This document shows, in pieces, positions 33,092 through 43,740 of a stretch of 64,000 nucleotides of DNA. Under the pieces are notes generated by a model. The model was not told the DNA's origin. It saw only the letters and a program-made list of their open reading frames with translations, and searched no databases. A program made the translations under genes and the position numbers. The DNA comes from CAZTDU01 sp050248795 (GTDB lineage: Bacteria; Pseudomonadota; Gammaproteobacteria; Burkholderiales; SG8-39): the NCBI GenBank assembly GCA_050248795.1, contig JBFWRS010000002.1:76606-140605 (forward strand), given 5' to 3'. Position 1 is the first letter of the stretch, and every line of letters begins with the position of its first letter.

Positions 33092-35137
33092 TCAGGACTC
33101 CTTTCGCGGGATGGGCGCGAGCGCGTCCAGCATGATGCGCTCGCTGAGGATCTCGGGCAGCAATTGCGGCGACCTGCCCGGGACATGAAGCACATAGACC
33201 GGCACACCGCTGCGGCCGAACCCGGCGAGCGCGGCGGTTATGTCGGGGTCGCGGCGCGTCCAGTCGGCGCGCATCAGCACCAGGTCCTTCGACGCAAACG
33301 CGGCGCGGACCGGCGCGCTCTCGAGCACGACTTTCTTGTTCACCTGGCAGGTCACGCACCACGCGGCGGTGAAGTCGACGAACACTGCCTGCCCGGACGC
33401 GTTCAGCTCGGCGATCGCGCTCGCGGAGAACGGCTTCCAGCCTTCGGCCGCCTGCGCCGGCTGCGCAGTACCGGCCGGCGCCGCGAGCCAGGCCGCGGCC
33501 AGCATCGCCGCCACCGCGGCCGCGCGCACGGTGCCCCGCTGCGCGCGGCCGAGCAGCCATGCCGCGAACGCAAGCGTCACCAGCCCCGCGCCCAGCCGAA
33601 CGATGCCGTCGGCACCGACCTGCACCAGGAGGACCCATGCAAGCCACACCACCGTCGCGTAGAGCGGGAAGGCCATCGCCTGCTTGAAGGAGGCAAGCCA
33701 CGGCCCCGGCCGCGGCAGACGCCGCAGCAGTACCGGGTTGAACGCGAGCACGACATAGGGCAGGGCCATGCCCGCACCCATGGCGGCAAACACCAGCAGC
33801 GCGGTAGCGACGTCCTGTGTCAGCGCGTAACCCAGCGCCGCACCCATGAACGGCGCGGTGCAGGGGGAGGCGACCAGCGCGGCCAGCACGCCCGAGAAGA
33901 ACGAATCCGCCAGCGGGTGCTTCAGGCTCTTGCCCGCCAGGTGGGCCGGCACGACGCTGCCGAACTCGAATACTCCGGACAGGTTCAGCGCGAGCAGGAA
34001 GAACAACAACGCAAGCAGCGTGACCACCAGCGGCGACTGCAACTGGAATCCCCAGCCCACCGCCTCGCCTGCGGTGCGCAGCGCGATCAGCAGCCCGGCC
34101 AGTGCGACGAAACTGCCGATGACGCCGATGGCGAACGCAACACCCTGCAAGCGCGTGGCCGCAGAGTCGCCGGACTTCGCGAATCCCAGGATCTTCAGCG
34201 ACAGTACCGGAAATACGCAAGGCATCAGGTTCAACAGCAGGCCGCCAAAGACGGCGAACACGAATCCCAGCCACGGCGTCAGCGTTTGCACGGGCGCAGC
34301 CGGGGCGGTGCCGGTGCCGGGCGCCAGCGTGCCGGTCATCTGCGCCTCGAACGCGAGCGGACGCTCGCCCAGGCCGCTGACAATGCCGGCGATGCGCGGC
34401 TCGCCGGCCGAGAGCTGGCGCGACACCGCGAGCGTTACCAGCAGGCCGTCCGCAAGCTGCCGTACGCGTTGCGGAGCGCTGTGTTCGACCAGGCCTTCGA
34501 CGGCAGGAAACACGTAGACGCCCGCAGTGGACGCCGGCCGCAGGCCGGGCAGCATCAGCTCGATGACGCCATCGCGCGTGCTCGCCGATGCGCCAGCGAC
34601 CGCCTGCGCCGCCAGGCCCTTCAGCGACCGCTCGAACAGCGCACGCCACCTGGGGTCTGCCGCAACCGGTCCCGCCTGCACCGGCAGCGTCAGTTCAAGG
34701 TCGGCGCCGCGCGGCAGGCAGACGTCGCTGCACACCAGCCAGTCGGCGCGCGCGGCGATCCTCACCGGTTCTGCGGCGGCAAAACCGGGTGCCACCCGTA
34801 GCTCGACCGGCAGCAGCACTTCGCCCTCGTAGCCGTAGTTCATCAGCGGCGGCACCGGGATGCGCTTCGGTTCGGGCCACTGGATGGGACCGGCCTCGAT
34901 GCCGGGCGGCAGTTTCCATTCGATGCTCGTCGGCGCGCCGGAATCGCCCGGATTGAACCAGTAGGTATGCCAGTGCGGCGCGATCTTCATGCGCAGCCCT
35001 GCGAGCGCCTTCTCTCCTGGCACCAGCGCGGATTCGCGCAGCACCAGCTCGGCCTCGACGTAGTCGGTCTGCACCGGCGCGGCAACGGCGGCGACGGCGG
35101 TCCAGCAGGCGACGAGGATCGGCAGCACGCGGAACAT
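33092..35137 (-). CDS. DsbD/ScsB-family membrane thiol reductase
   Basis: 681 residues. Signal peptide (about 1-19), a periplasmic N-terminal domain with VCSDVCLPRG, an eight-helix membrane domain with NLMPCVFPVLSLK and SPCTAPFMGAALGY (the two redox Cys), and a C-terminal thioredoxin domain with AWCVTCQVNKKV. Transfers electrons from cytoplasmic thioredoxin to periplasmic partners. Start set at 35135-35137 because GGGAG precedes it at proper spacing; the ATG 12 bases farther up has none. It sits between DUF192 and redoxin genes. Confidence 0.9.
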   Translation of the reverse strand: MFRVLPILVACWTAVAAVAAPVQTDYVEAELVLRESALVPGEKALAGLRMKIAPHWHTYWFNPGDSGAPTSIEWKLPPGIEAGPIQWPEPKRIPVPPLMNYGYEGEVLLPVELRVAPGFAAAEPVRIAARADWLVCSDVCLPRGADLELTLPVQAGPVAADPRWRALFERSLKGLAAQAVAGASASTRDGVIELMLPGLRPASTAGVYVFPAVEGLVEHSAPQRVRQLADGLLVTLAVSRQLSAGEPRIAGIVSGLGERPLAFEAQMTGTLAPGTGTAPAAPVQTLTPWLGFVFAVFGGLLLNLMPCVFPVLSLKILGFAKSGDSAATRLQGVAFAIGVIGSFVALAGLLIALRTAGEAVGWGFQLQSPLVVTLLALLFFLLALNLSGVFEFGSVVPAHLAGKSLKHPLADSFFSGVLAALVASPCTAPFMGAALGYALTQDVATALLVFAAMGAGMALPYVVLAFNPVLLRRLPRPGPWLASFKQAMAFPLYATVVWLAWVLLVQVGADGIVRLGAGLVTLAFAAWLLGRAQRGTVRAAAVAAMLAAAWLAAPAGTAQPAQAAEGWKPFSASAIAELNASGQAVFVDFTAAWCVTCQVNKKVVLESAPVRAAFASKDLVLMRADWTRRDPDITAALAGFGRSGVPVYVLHVPGRSPQLLPEILSERIMLDALAPIPRKES

Positions 35138-35180
35138 GGGGGCTCCCATTCGACAGGCCGAATCCGCGCCGGTTCCCGCG

Positions 35181-35627
35181 CTAGCGGGACAGGGGAAGCT
35201 TCTCCAGCCCGCGCAGCCGTGCGCCAGGCTTGATGCCGCGCTTGGCGAACCAGCCCGCGTTCATCTCCAGCGCATAGCGCGCCGGCCCGGCCGCACAGCG
35301 CGACGTCAGGTCATGCGGCTGCATCTCGAGGATATTGACGATGGTGCCGGATTCGTCGATGAACGCCACCGCAAGCGGAATGAGCGTGTTCTTCATCCAC
35401 ATGCAGTGCTCGGACGATTCGTCGAAGACGAACAGCATGCCGGCGTTGGTGTCCATGGACTTGCGCAGCATCAGCCCCTGCATGCGCGTACGGAAGTTGT
35501 CCGCCACCTCGGCACGGATGAGATGCATGCCGGCCGAGAGCTGCACCGTCGGCAACGGCGGCTGCTGCGCGCGCACCGGCAAGGCGACCAGCAGCGCGGT
35601 GATGAGGACGATGACAAGTCGGGTCAC
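35181..35627 (-). CDS. DUF192 secreted protein
   Basis: 148 residues with a signal peptide (VTRLVIVLITALLVALPVRA, cleavage near VRA-QQ) and a DUF192 domain: RTRMQGLMLRKSMDTNAGMLF, MWMKNTLIPLAVAFID and the end YALEMNAGWFAKRGI. Function unknown; found widely in proteobacteria. The GTG at 35625-35627 is chosen because GGAG lies seven bases upstream. That binding site lies in the T run of the upstream terminator, so expression may depend on readthrough. Confidence 0.87.
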   Translation of the reverse strand: MTRLVIVLITALLVALPVRAQQPPLPTVQLSAGMHLIRAEVADNFRTRMQGLMLRKSMDTNAGMLFVFDESSEHCMWMKNTLIPLAVAFIDESGTIVNILEMQPHDLTSRCAAGPARYALEMNAGWFAKRGIKPGARLRGLEKLPLSR

Positions 35628-35633
35628 CAGTGG

Positions 35634-35674
35634 CTCCAAAAAGCAAAAAGGGCGATGCCGAAGCCTCACCCTTT
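35634..35674 (-). terminator. Rho-independent terminator after the small secreted peptide gene
   Basis: On the minus strand a 12-pair stem (one G-A mismatch) of AAAGGGTGAGGC and GCATCGCCCTTT, closed by a UUCG loop (plus 35647-35674), is followed by TTTTTGCTTTTTG. It ends the 47-codon gene at 35695. The T tract runs straight into the ribosome binding site of the DUF192 gene. Confidence 0.8.
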
Positions 35675-35694
35675 CATTTTCGCCCAGAAGTTGA

Positions 35695-35838
35695 CTACTT
35701 CTTCGGGCAACCTTCCATCTTCGGGTTCTTCTTGCACTCTGCCGCCGTGGGCTTCTTCGCGCTTTTCTTGTCCGCGGCGATGGCATTGACGCTGGCAGCC
35801 GCGAATACCGCGGCGACGATCAGGGACAGCAACTTCAT
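35695..35838 (-). CDS. Small secreted lysine-rich peptide
   Basis: 47 residues, below the size limit of most ORF lists. Signal peptide MKLLSLIVAAVFAAASVNAIA, then a short lysine-rich mature part with two cysteines (AAECKKNPKMEGCPKK). AGGAGA lies six bases before the ATG and a good terminator follows, so it is a complete unit. I recognise no family; the two Cys spaced by eight residues could form a disulfide or bind metal. Divergent from icd. Confidence 0.78.
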   Translation of the reverse strand: MKLLSLIVAAVFAAASVNAIAADKKSAKKPTAAECKKNPKMEGCPKK

Positions 35839-35994
35839 TGTCTTCTCCTAGTAGTAGTTGTCGTGCAACGATGGGGCGGCGCGGCATGGCCGCACAGCTA
35901 CCCGCCCGCTAAACGCGGTACCGGCGCAGACGGTTGACCGGCAATGGCAAGTCGTTGTTCTGGCTGGATTCGTCAGTCCCTGCTGCAGCCGCCT

Positions 35995-36000
35995 TATAAT
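35995..36000 (+). promoter_or_regulatory. -10 element of icd
   Basis: A perfect TATAAT lies 40 bases upstream of the icd ATG. The region 17 bases upstream has no strong -35 (GTCAGT), so an activator or extended -10 may help. Confidence 0.55.
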
Positions 36001-36040
36001 GCGCGCCCTTCCCCATCCAGCGCATCGATCAGGAGCATTC

Positions 36041-37297
36041 ATGGCGTACAAGCACATCAAGGTCCCGTCCAGCGGCGAAAAGATCAGCGTTAACAAGGAC
36101 TTCTCGCTATCCGTGCCCGACCAACCGGTGATTCCGTACATCGAGGGCGATGGCACCGGAGTGGACATCACGCCAGTGATGCTCAAGGTGGTCGATGCGG
36201 CAGTGCAAAAAGCCTACGGCGCCAAGCGCAGGATCGTGTGGATGGAGATGTTCGCCGGCGAGAAGTCGTGCAAGGTCTACGGCGAGAACGTCTGGCTGCC
36301 GCAGGAAACCCTGGACGCATCCAAGGAGTACGTCGTTTCGATCAAGGGCCCGCTGACCACGCCGGTCGGCGGCGGCATACGTTCGATCAACGTTGCGCTG
36401 CGGCAGGAGCTTGACCTGTACGTCTGCCTGCGGCCGATCCACTACTTCAAGGGCGTGCCCTCGCCGCTGAAGGAGCCGGAGAAGACCGACATGGTGATCT
36501 TCCGCGAGAACTCCGAAGACATCTACGCCGGCATCGAATGGGCATCCGGGACGCCTGAGGCGAAGAAGCTGATCGACTACCTGACGAAGGAGATGAAGGT
36601 CACGAAGATCCGCTTCCCGGGCACGTCGGCGATCGGCATCAAGCCGGTTTCGTCCGAGGGCAGCGAGCGCCTGATCCGCAAGGCCTTCCAGTACGCCGTG
36701 GACAACGACCGGAAATCGGTGACGCTGGTGCACAAGGGGAACATCCAGAAGTTCACCGAGGGCGGCTTCCGCGACTGGGGCTATGCGCTGGCGCAGAAGG
36801 AATTCGGCGCCACGCTGATCGACGGCGGCCCGTGGTGCAGCTTCAAGAACCCGAAAACCGGCCGCGAGATCGTCGTCAAGGACGTCATCACCGACGCGTT
36901 CCTGCAGCAGATCCTGCTGCGCCCGGCAGAGTATGACGTCATTGCCACGCTGAACCTGAACGGCGACTACATCTCGGACGCGCTCGCCGCACAGGTGGGC
37001 GGCATCGGCATCGCGCCGGGCGCCAACATGAGCGACTCCGTGGCGATGTTCGAGGCGACCCACGGCACGGCGCCGAAGTATGCCGGCAAGGACTATGTCA
37101 ACCCGGGCTCGGAAATCCTCTCCGCCGAGATGATGCTGCGGCACATGGGATGGACCGAGGCGGCCGACGTCATCATCGCGTCGATGGAGAAGGCGATCCT
37201 CGACAAAGTGGTCACGTACGACTTCGCGCGCCTGATGACCGGCGCGAAGCAGGTGTCGTGCTCGGGGTTCGGCCAGGCGATGATCGAGCGCATGTAG
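36041..37297 (+). CDS. icd: NADP-dependent isocitrate dehydrogenase
   Basis: 418 residues, close to E. coli Icd: PLTTPVGGGIRSINVALRQ with the substrate/phosphorylation Ser, RENSEDIYAGIEW, and the cofactor loop HGTAPKYAGKD, whose Lys-Tyr marks NADP specificity. TCA cycle enzyme producing 2-oxoglutarate and NADPH. AGGAG six bases before the ATG at 36041 fixes the start; the open frame farther up is non-coding. The canonical terminator at 37322-37349 follows. Confidence 0.98.
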   Translation: MAYKHIKVPSSGEKISVNKDFSLSVPDQPVIPYIEGDGTGVDITPVMLKVVDAAVQKAYGAKRRIVWMEMFAGEKSCKVYGENVWLPQETLDASKEYVVSIKGPLTTPVGGGIRSINVALRQELDLYVCLRPIHYFKGVPSPLKEPEKTDMVIFRENSEDIYAGIEWASGTPEAKKLIDYLTKEMKVTKIRFPGTSAIGIKPVSSEGSERLIRKAFQYAVDNDRKSVTLVHKGNIQKFTEGGFRDWGYALAQKEFGATLIDGGPWCSFKNPKTGREIVVKDVITDAFLQQILLRPAEYDVIATLNLNGDYISDALAAQVGGIGIAPGANMSDSVAMFEATHGTAPKYAGKDYVNPGSEILSAEMMLRHMGWTEAADVIIASMEKAILDKVVTYDFARLMTGAKQVSCSGFGQAMIERM

Positions 37298-37321
37298 CCC
37301 GCCCGGGGAGTGCCGCAGGCG

Positions 37322-37349
37322 AAAAAAAGCCGCCCGTGGGCGGCTTTTT
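37322..37349. terminator. Bidirectional terminator between icd and cspA
   Basis: Seven A's, stem GCCGCC and GGCGGC (37329-37344) with a CGTG loop, then TTTTT. The A and T tracts on both sides let it stop transcription from either direction at this convergent junction. Confidence 0.88.
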
Positions 37350-37369
37350 CATGTGCTTAGGGGAGCTTC

Positions 37370-37573
37370 TCAGGCCTTGTTGATGTTCGACGCCTGCTTG
37401 CCCTTCGGGCCCTGGACGACATCGAAGGAAACCTTCTGGCCTTCCTTCAGCGTCTTGAATCCCGACATCTGGATCGCGGAGAAATGCGCGAAAAGGTCTT
37501 CGCTGCCGTCGTCCGGCGTGATGAAACCGTAGCCTTTCGCGTCGTTGAACCACTTCACGGTGCCTATCGCCAT
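37370..37573 (-). CDS. cspA: Cold-shock domain protein
   Basis: 67 residues, one OB-fold cold-shock domain with RNA-binding motifs KGYGFITPD and LFAHFSAI, ending GKQASNINKA. Binds single-stranded RNA/DNA as a chaperone. Two in-frame ATGs compete (37579 and 37573). The binding site GAGGGA sits at ideal spacing for the second and touches the first, so MAIGTVKWF is the start. The long upstream leader with short hairpins fits cold-shock mRNA control. Confidence 0.95.
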   Translation of the reverse strand: MAIGTVKWFNDAKGYGFITPDDGSEDLFAHFSAIQMSGFKTLKEGQKVSFDVVQGPKGKQASNINKA

Positions 37574-37846
37574 TGCCATCCCTCGGTTGGTTGAGAACTC
37601 CGGGTACTCCCCCCCGGGCCATGCTTGAAACTCACGACCCCGCCGCCCTTCGATTCGGTCCATGGCGAAACAGACAGCCTGAATCCAAACACACGCGGCT
37701 TTTACGCCGCTTCACCTTGTGCGTCAAGTGGCCTTCCCGGGCGGGAATTTCGCCCGCCGTCCGGCGATGTGGCGCGTTGCGCTCGCCCAACACATTGATT
37801 AGGATAGTTCGGGCCGTCACATAGCGGGGAACGGGACCAGCGCAGC
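37574..37846. other. cspA/clpS divergent intergenic region
   Basis: 273 bases without a gene. It holds the cspA leader on the minus strand and the clpS promoter region. Visible short inverted repeats are GCGGC and GCCGC near 37695-37710 and GGGCG with CGCCC near 37740-37755. A weak promoter for clpS is TTGCGC (37777-37782), 17 bases, TAGGAT (37800-37805). No small ORF with a binding site was convincing. Confidence 0.4.
37777..37805 (+). promoter_or_regulatory. Possible clpS-clpA promoter
   Basis: TTGCGC and TAGGAT, separated by 17 bases, lie 41 bases upstream of the clpS start. The match is 3/6 and 4/6, so it is tentative. Confidence 0.3.
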
Positions 37847-38155
37847 ATGCCGATGCAGCACAAGGACGATGCGGTACTCGAGGCGCGGAAAGCCAAGCTC
37901 AAGCCTCCGGCCATGTTCAAGGTCATGCTCCTGAACGACGACTACACGCCGATGGAATTCGTCGTGCTGGTGCTGCAGAAGTTCTTCGCGATGGGCCGGG
38001 AGCGCGCCACCCAGGTGATGCTGAAGGTACATCGTGAAGGCATCGGCGTCTGCGGCGTGTATCCTCGCGATATTGCGTCAACGAAGGTCCAGCAGGTTGC
38101 ATCCTTCGCCCGCAAGCACCAGCACCCTCTGCAATGCGTGATGGAGGAAACGTAG
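37847..38155 (+). CDS. clpS: ATP-dependent Clp protease adaptor ClpS
   Basis: 102 residues with the N-degron binding signature LLNDDYTPMEFVVLVLQKFF and KVHREGIGVCGVYPRD, whose His and Cys-adjacent loop line the substrate pocket. Delivers N-end-rule substrates to ClpAP. One base separates its stop from clpA, the usual pair. Confidence 0.97.
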   Translation: MPMQHKDDAVLEARKAKLKPPAMFKVMLLNDDYTPMEFVVLVLQKFFAMGRERATQVMLKVHREGIGVCGVYPRDIASTKVQQVASFARKHQHPLQCVMEET

Positions 38156-38156
38156 G

Positions 38157-40445
<2,289 letters not shown>

Positions 40446-40483
40446 TCGCCGGTCGCGGTAAACATTCAATGGAGGGAGGACCG

Positions 40484-40786
40484 ATGAGACTGAGACTCGC
40501 ACTGCTGGCGGCTGCGGCTGCCATGATGCCGTTCGCGGCAAATGCACAGGGCGCGCAGGCACGCGCGAACGCTGCGGCCTGCTCGATCTGCCACGGCACC
40601 GGCGGCCATTCCGTGACCAAGGACGTCGTGCCGCTCGCCGGCCTGCAGCGCGAGCACATCGTCCGGCAGATGCGCGATTTCCGCGCCGGCAAGCGCCCCG
40701 CGACCGTGATGCACCAGATCGCGAAGGGGTACTCGGACCAGGAAATCGACCAGCTGGCGGCGTGGTTTGCCGCGCAGAAGAAATAG
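40484..40786 (+). CDS. fccA: Flavocytochrome c cytochrome subunit
   Basis: 100 residues: signal peptide (cleavage near ANA-QG at about 22), a single c-type heme site CSICH and a downstream Met in ATVMHQIAKGYSDQEI as sixth ligand. It is a monoheme class I cytochrome like the small subunit of thiobacillus flavocytochrome c. The strong GGAGGGAGG sets the start at 40484; the ATG 15 bases earlier overlaps this site. Eight bases separate it from fccB. Confidence 0.88.
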   Translation: MRLRLALLAAAAAMMPFAANAQGAQARANAAACSICHGTGGHSVTKDVVPLAGLQREHIVRQMRDFRAGKRPATVMHQIAKGYSDQEIDQLAAWFAAQKK

Positions 40787-40794
40787 GGGGCGCC

Positions 40795-42051
40795 ATGTTG
40801 CCATTCAACAGAAGGGATTTCCTCAAGCTCACCGGCGCTGCTGCGGCGCTTTCCCTGGCGGGATGCTCGACGGCCGGCAAGGCGCGTGTGGTCGTCGTCG
40901 GCGGCGGCTTCGGCGGCGCCACCGCGGCGAAGTACATCCGCATGTGGGACCCGGCGATCGAGGTCATCATGGTCGATCGCGAATCCGGGTTCGTTTCCTG
41001 CCCGATCTCGAACCTGGTGCTCGGCGGTTACGCCAGCATGCAGGACATCAGCACCGGCTACGATGGGCTGCGCAGGCACGGCGTTCAGGTCGTCAACGAC
41101 AGCGTGACGGCAGTCGATGCGTCGAAGAAGGTGGTGCGGCTGGCCCGCGGTGGCGATCTTTCCTATGATCGCCTGATCGTCTCGCCCGGCATCGACTTCA
41201 ACATGGGCGAGATCGAGGGTTATGGCGCGGCGATGGCGGCGAACCGCGTGCTGCACGCGTGGAAGGCGGGCCCGCAGACGATCGCGCTGCGGCGGCAGCT
41301 CGAGCAGATGCGCAACGGCGGCGTCTACGTACTGTCGGTCCCGCTTGCCCCCTATCGCTGCCCGCCAGGGCCGTACGAGCGGGCAAGCATGGTCGCCGCC
41401 TACTTCAAGCAGGCGAAGCCGCGCTCAAAGGTGCTGGTGCTGGACGCCAATCCGGACGTGAGCTCCAAGGGCCCGTTGTTCAAGCGCGCCTGGGCCGATC
41501 TCTACAAGGGCATCCTCGAGTTCCGCGGCAATGCCAAGGCCATCGGCGTAGCGCCCGGCATGGTCAAGCTGGAAGTGGAAGACGTCAAAGGGGACGTGCT
41601 GAACGTGGTGCCGCCGCAGCGCGCCGGCGACATCGCGGTGCAGGCGGGACTCATCACGCACAACAACCGCTGGTGCGATGTCGACTGGCGCACCATGGAA
41701 TCGAAGAAGGTCGCGGGAGTGCATGTGCTGGGAGATTCCACCCTGTCGGCGCCGGGAATGCCGAAGTCGGGAAGCATGGCGAACAACCACGCGAAAATCG
41801 CCGCCGCCGCGATCGTCGAGATGCTCAACGGCCGCGCGCCCGGGCCGGCACCGAAGATCATCAATACCTGCTACAGCTTCGTCGCCGAGAAGGAGGCGAT
41901 CAGGGTGTCCTCGGTACACACCTGGGACTCGGGCAAGAACACGCTCGTCCCGGTTAAGGGCGCCGGCGGCGTCTCGGCCGCACGCAGTCCTGCTGAAGCC
42001 ACCTTCGCGTGGAACTGGGCGAAGTCCATCTGGTCGGACTCGCTGGGCTGA
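40795..42051 (+). CDS. fccB: Flavocytochrome c sulfide dehydrogenase, flavoprotein subunit
   Basis: 418 residues. Tat motif RRDFLK at 6-11 and then LSLAGC, a possible lipobox. FAD-binding VVVVGGGFGGATAAKY follows (about 32). Cys69, Cys189 and Cys359 are spaced 120 and 170 residues apart, matching the covalent FAD Cys and the redox-active disulfide pair of Allochromatium FccB. It oxidises sulfide in the periplasm and passes electrons to FccA. The stop TGA abuts the dut stop (TGATCA), and a 14-pair hairpin lies 20 bases downstream, inside dut. Confidence 0.92.
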   Translation: MLPFNRRDFLKLTGAAAALSLAGCSTAGKARVVVVGGGFGGATAAKYIRMWDPAIEVIMVDRESGFVSCPISNLVLGGYASMQDISTGYDGLRRHGVQVVNDSVTAVDASKKVVRLARGGDLSYDRLIVSPGIDFNMGEIEGYGAAMAANRVLHAWKAGPQTIALRRQLEQMRNGGVYVLSVPLAPYRCPPGPYERASMVAAYFKQAKPRSKVLVLDANPDVSSKGPLFKRAWADLYKGILEFRGNAKAIGVAPGMVKLEVEDVKGDVLNVVPPQRAGDIAVQAGLITHNNRWCDVDWRTMESKKVAGVHVLGDSTLSAPGMPKSGSMANNHAKIAAAAIVEMLNGRAPGPAPKIINTCYSFVAEKEAIRVSSVHTWDSGKNTLVPVKGAGGVSAARSPAEATFAWNWAKSIWSDSLG

Positions 42052-42501
42052 TCAGGCCTTGCCGGTGGAGCCGAAGCCTCCAGCCCCGCGGCTGGAGGCT
42101 TCGAACTCCTCCACCACGTTAAGGCTCACCTGCACCACCGGCACCACCACCAGCTGGGCGATGCGCTCCAGCGGCTGGATGGTGAATGCCGCCTTCGACC
42201 TGTTCCACAGCGATACGAGTACCTGCCCCTGGTAGTCGGAGTCGATCAGGCCGACGAGATTGCCGAGCACGATGCCGTGCCTGGCGCCCAGTCCGGACCG
42301 CGGCAGCACGATCGCCGCCAGCCCCGGATCGCCGATGTGGATGGCGATGCCGGAAGGCACCAGTTGGCTGTCACCCGGCTGCAGCACCAGCGGCGCATCC
42401 ACGCATGCGCGCAGGTCCAGCCCCGCCGCTCCCGGGGTGCCGTACTGCGGCACGCATTCGCGGATCCTCGCGTCGAGGATCTTCACATCCAGGGTCCGCA
42501 A
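42052..42501 (-). CDS. dut: dUTP diphosphatase
   Basis: 149 residues with dUTPase motifs: AGLDLRACVDAPLVL, PRSGLGARHGIVLGNLVGLI, DSDYQGQVLVSLWNRS and the C-terminal RGAGGFGSTGK. Hydrolyses dUTP to dUMP to keep uracil out of DNA. No ATG is available; the TTG at 42499-42501 gives the normal length and N-terminus (MRTLDVKILD), close behind coaBC. The next choice, a GTG at 42486, would cut five residues. Part of the coaBC-dut unit. Confidence 0.94.
   Translation of the reverse strand: MRTLDVKILDARIRECVPQYGTPGAAGLDLRACVDAPLVLQPGDSQLVPSGIAIHIGDPGLAAIVLPRSGLGARHGIVLGNLVGLIDSDYQGQVLVSLWNRSKAAFTIQPLERIAQLVVVPVVQVSLNVVEEFEASSRGAGGFGSTGKA
42072..42103. other. 14-base-pair hairpin inside the 3' end of dut
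   Basis: CGAAGCCTCCAGCC (42072-42085) pairs perfectly with GGCTGGAGGCTTCG (42090-42103) around a four-base loop. No T run follows. It sits 20 bases downstream of the fccB stop on the plus strand, so it may act as a 3' stabiliser or a Rho-assisted terminator for the fccAB messenger. At the same time it encodes residues of the dUTPase C-terminal motif. Confidence 0.65.
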
Positions 42502-42503
42502 GG

Positions 42504-43700
42504 CTAGCGCTTCCTCTTCGCGAGCATGCCCGCCGCGTGCTCGACGAGCTTCCTTGCCTGCTCGAGCTTGGGTCCGCGGCCCAGTGGATGGGCGCCGCGC
42601 TCGTCGTACAGGGTGATGGCGTTGTCGTCGGCGCCCAGCGCCTTCTGCGCCAGGTTCGCGGCAAGCAGCGGTATGCCCTTCTTTGCGCGCTTGGCCCTGG
42701 CATTCCTGTCCAGTCGCTCGCTCTCGGCCGCGAATCCGACACAGAAAGGCCCGTCCTTCATCCGCGCCACGTGCGCGAGTATGTCGGGGTTCTCCTCTAG
42801 CCGCAGGTTCAGGGCAGATGCTGCACCCTTCTTGATCTTCTGCTTCGATGGCGCCTTGACGCGATAGTCCGCCACGGCGGCCACGGCGAAAAAGATGTCC
42901 GCGCCGGCAGCATGCGCCTTCACCGCGTCGAACATGTGCGCCGCGCTCCTCACGTCGATGCGGGAGACGCCCGGCGGCGCAGTCAGCGCCACCGGCCCGC
43001 TTATCAGCGTCACCTCGGCCCCGGCGTCGCGCGCGGCGCGCGCGACTGCGTAGCCCATCTTGCCGGAGCTGAGGTTGGTGATCACGCGCACCGGATCGAT
43101 CGGCTCCTCGGTCGGCCCGGCAGTCACCAGCACGCGCCTGCCGGCGAGCGGCTTCGGCTGGAAGCTTGCATCGATTTCCTCGAAGAGGTCGGCGGCTTCC
43201 AGCATGCGTCCCATGCCGGTTTCGCCGCATGCCTGGTCGCCGGGTACCGGGCCGGCGATCAGCACGCCGTCGGCACGCAAGGTGCGCAGGTTGCGTTGCG
43301 TCGCCGCGTTCTGCCACATCTCCACGTTCATCGCGGGGGCGAGCATCAGCGGGCAGCGCCGCGCCAGCGTGATCGCGGACAGCAGGTCGTCGGCAAGGCC
43401 ATGCGCGACCTTTGCCATGAAATCGGCGCTCGCCGGCGCGATGACGACCAGTTCACGGTCGCGGGAGAGTTCGATGTGCCCCATGTTGTCGGGCACGCGC
43501 GGGTCCCACATGTCGGTCCAGACCGCCTGGCCGCTCAGCGCCTGCATGGTCACCGGGGTGACGAAGCGCGTCGCTGCCTGCGTCATCGCCACGCGCACGT
43601 CCGCACCCGCCTTCACCAGGCGCCGCGCCAGCTCGCAAGACTTGAACGCGGCGACGCCGCCGGTCATGCCGAGCAGGATGCGCTTGCCTTTCAGTGTCAT
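42504..43700 (-). CDS. coaBC: Phosphopantothenoylcysteine decarboxylase/synthetase
   Basis: 398 residues, bifunctional: N-terminal CoaC flavoprotein (LLGMTGGVAAFKSCELARRL, LAPAMNVEMWQNAATQ) and C-terminal CoaB (ITNLSSGKMGYAVARAA, FVGFAAESERL). Coenzyme A synthesis from 4'-phosphopantothenate. Divergent from radC across 40 bases, so both promoters must share this space or overlap coding sequence. dut follows. Confidence 0.96.
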   Translation of the reverse strand: MTLKGKRILLGMTGGVAAFKSCELARRLVKAGADVRVAMTQAATRFVTPVTMQALSGQAVWTDMWDPRVPDNMGHIELSRDRELVVIAPASADFMAKVAHGLADDLLSAITLARRCPLMLAPAMNVEMWQNAATQRNLRTLRADGVLIAGPVPGDQACGETGMGRMLEAADLFEEIDASFQPKPLAGRRVLVTAGPTEEPIDPVRVITNLSSGKMGYAVARAARDAGAEVTLISGPVALTAPPGVSRIDVRSAAHMFDAVKAHAAGADIFFAVAAVADYRVKAPSKQKIKKGAASALNLRLEENPDILAHVARMKDGPFCVGFAAESERLDRNARAKRAKKGIPLLAANLAQKALGADDNAITLYDERGAHPLGRGPKLEQARKLVEHAAGMLAKRKR

Positions 43701-43740
43701 CGGATCCCCGGCCTCAGGCGTTCATCGGGTGGGGGAGTAT

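Noticed and set aside
35138..35149. ATG 12 bases upstream as dsbD-like start
   Set aside because: No Shine-Dalgarno precedes it; GGGAG is placed for the ATG at 35137.
37573..37824. Plus-strand ORF in the cspA leader
   Set aside because: No ribosome binding site and no protein-like composition; the space is better explained as leader and promoter.
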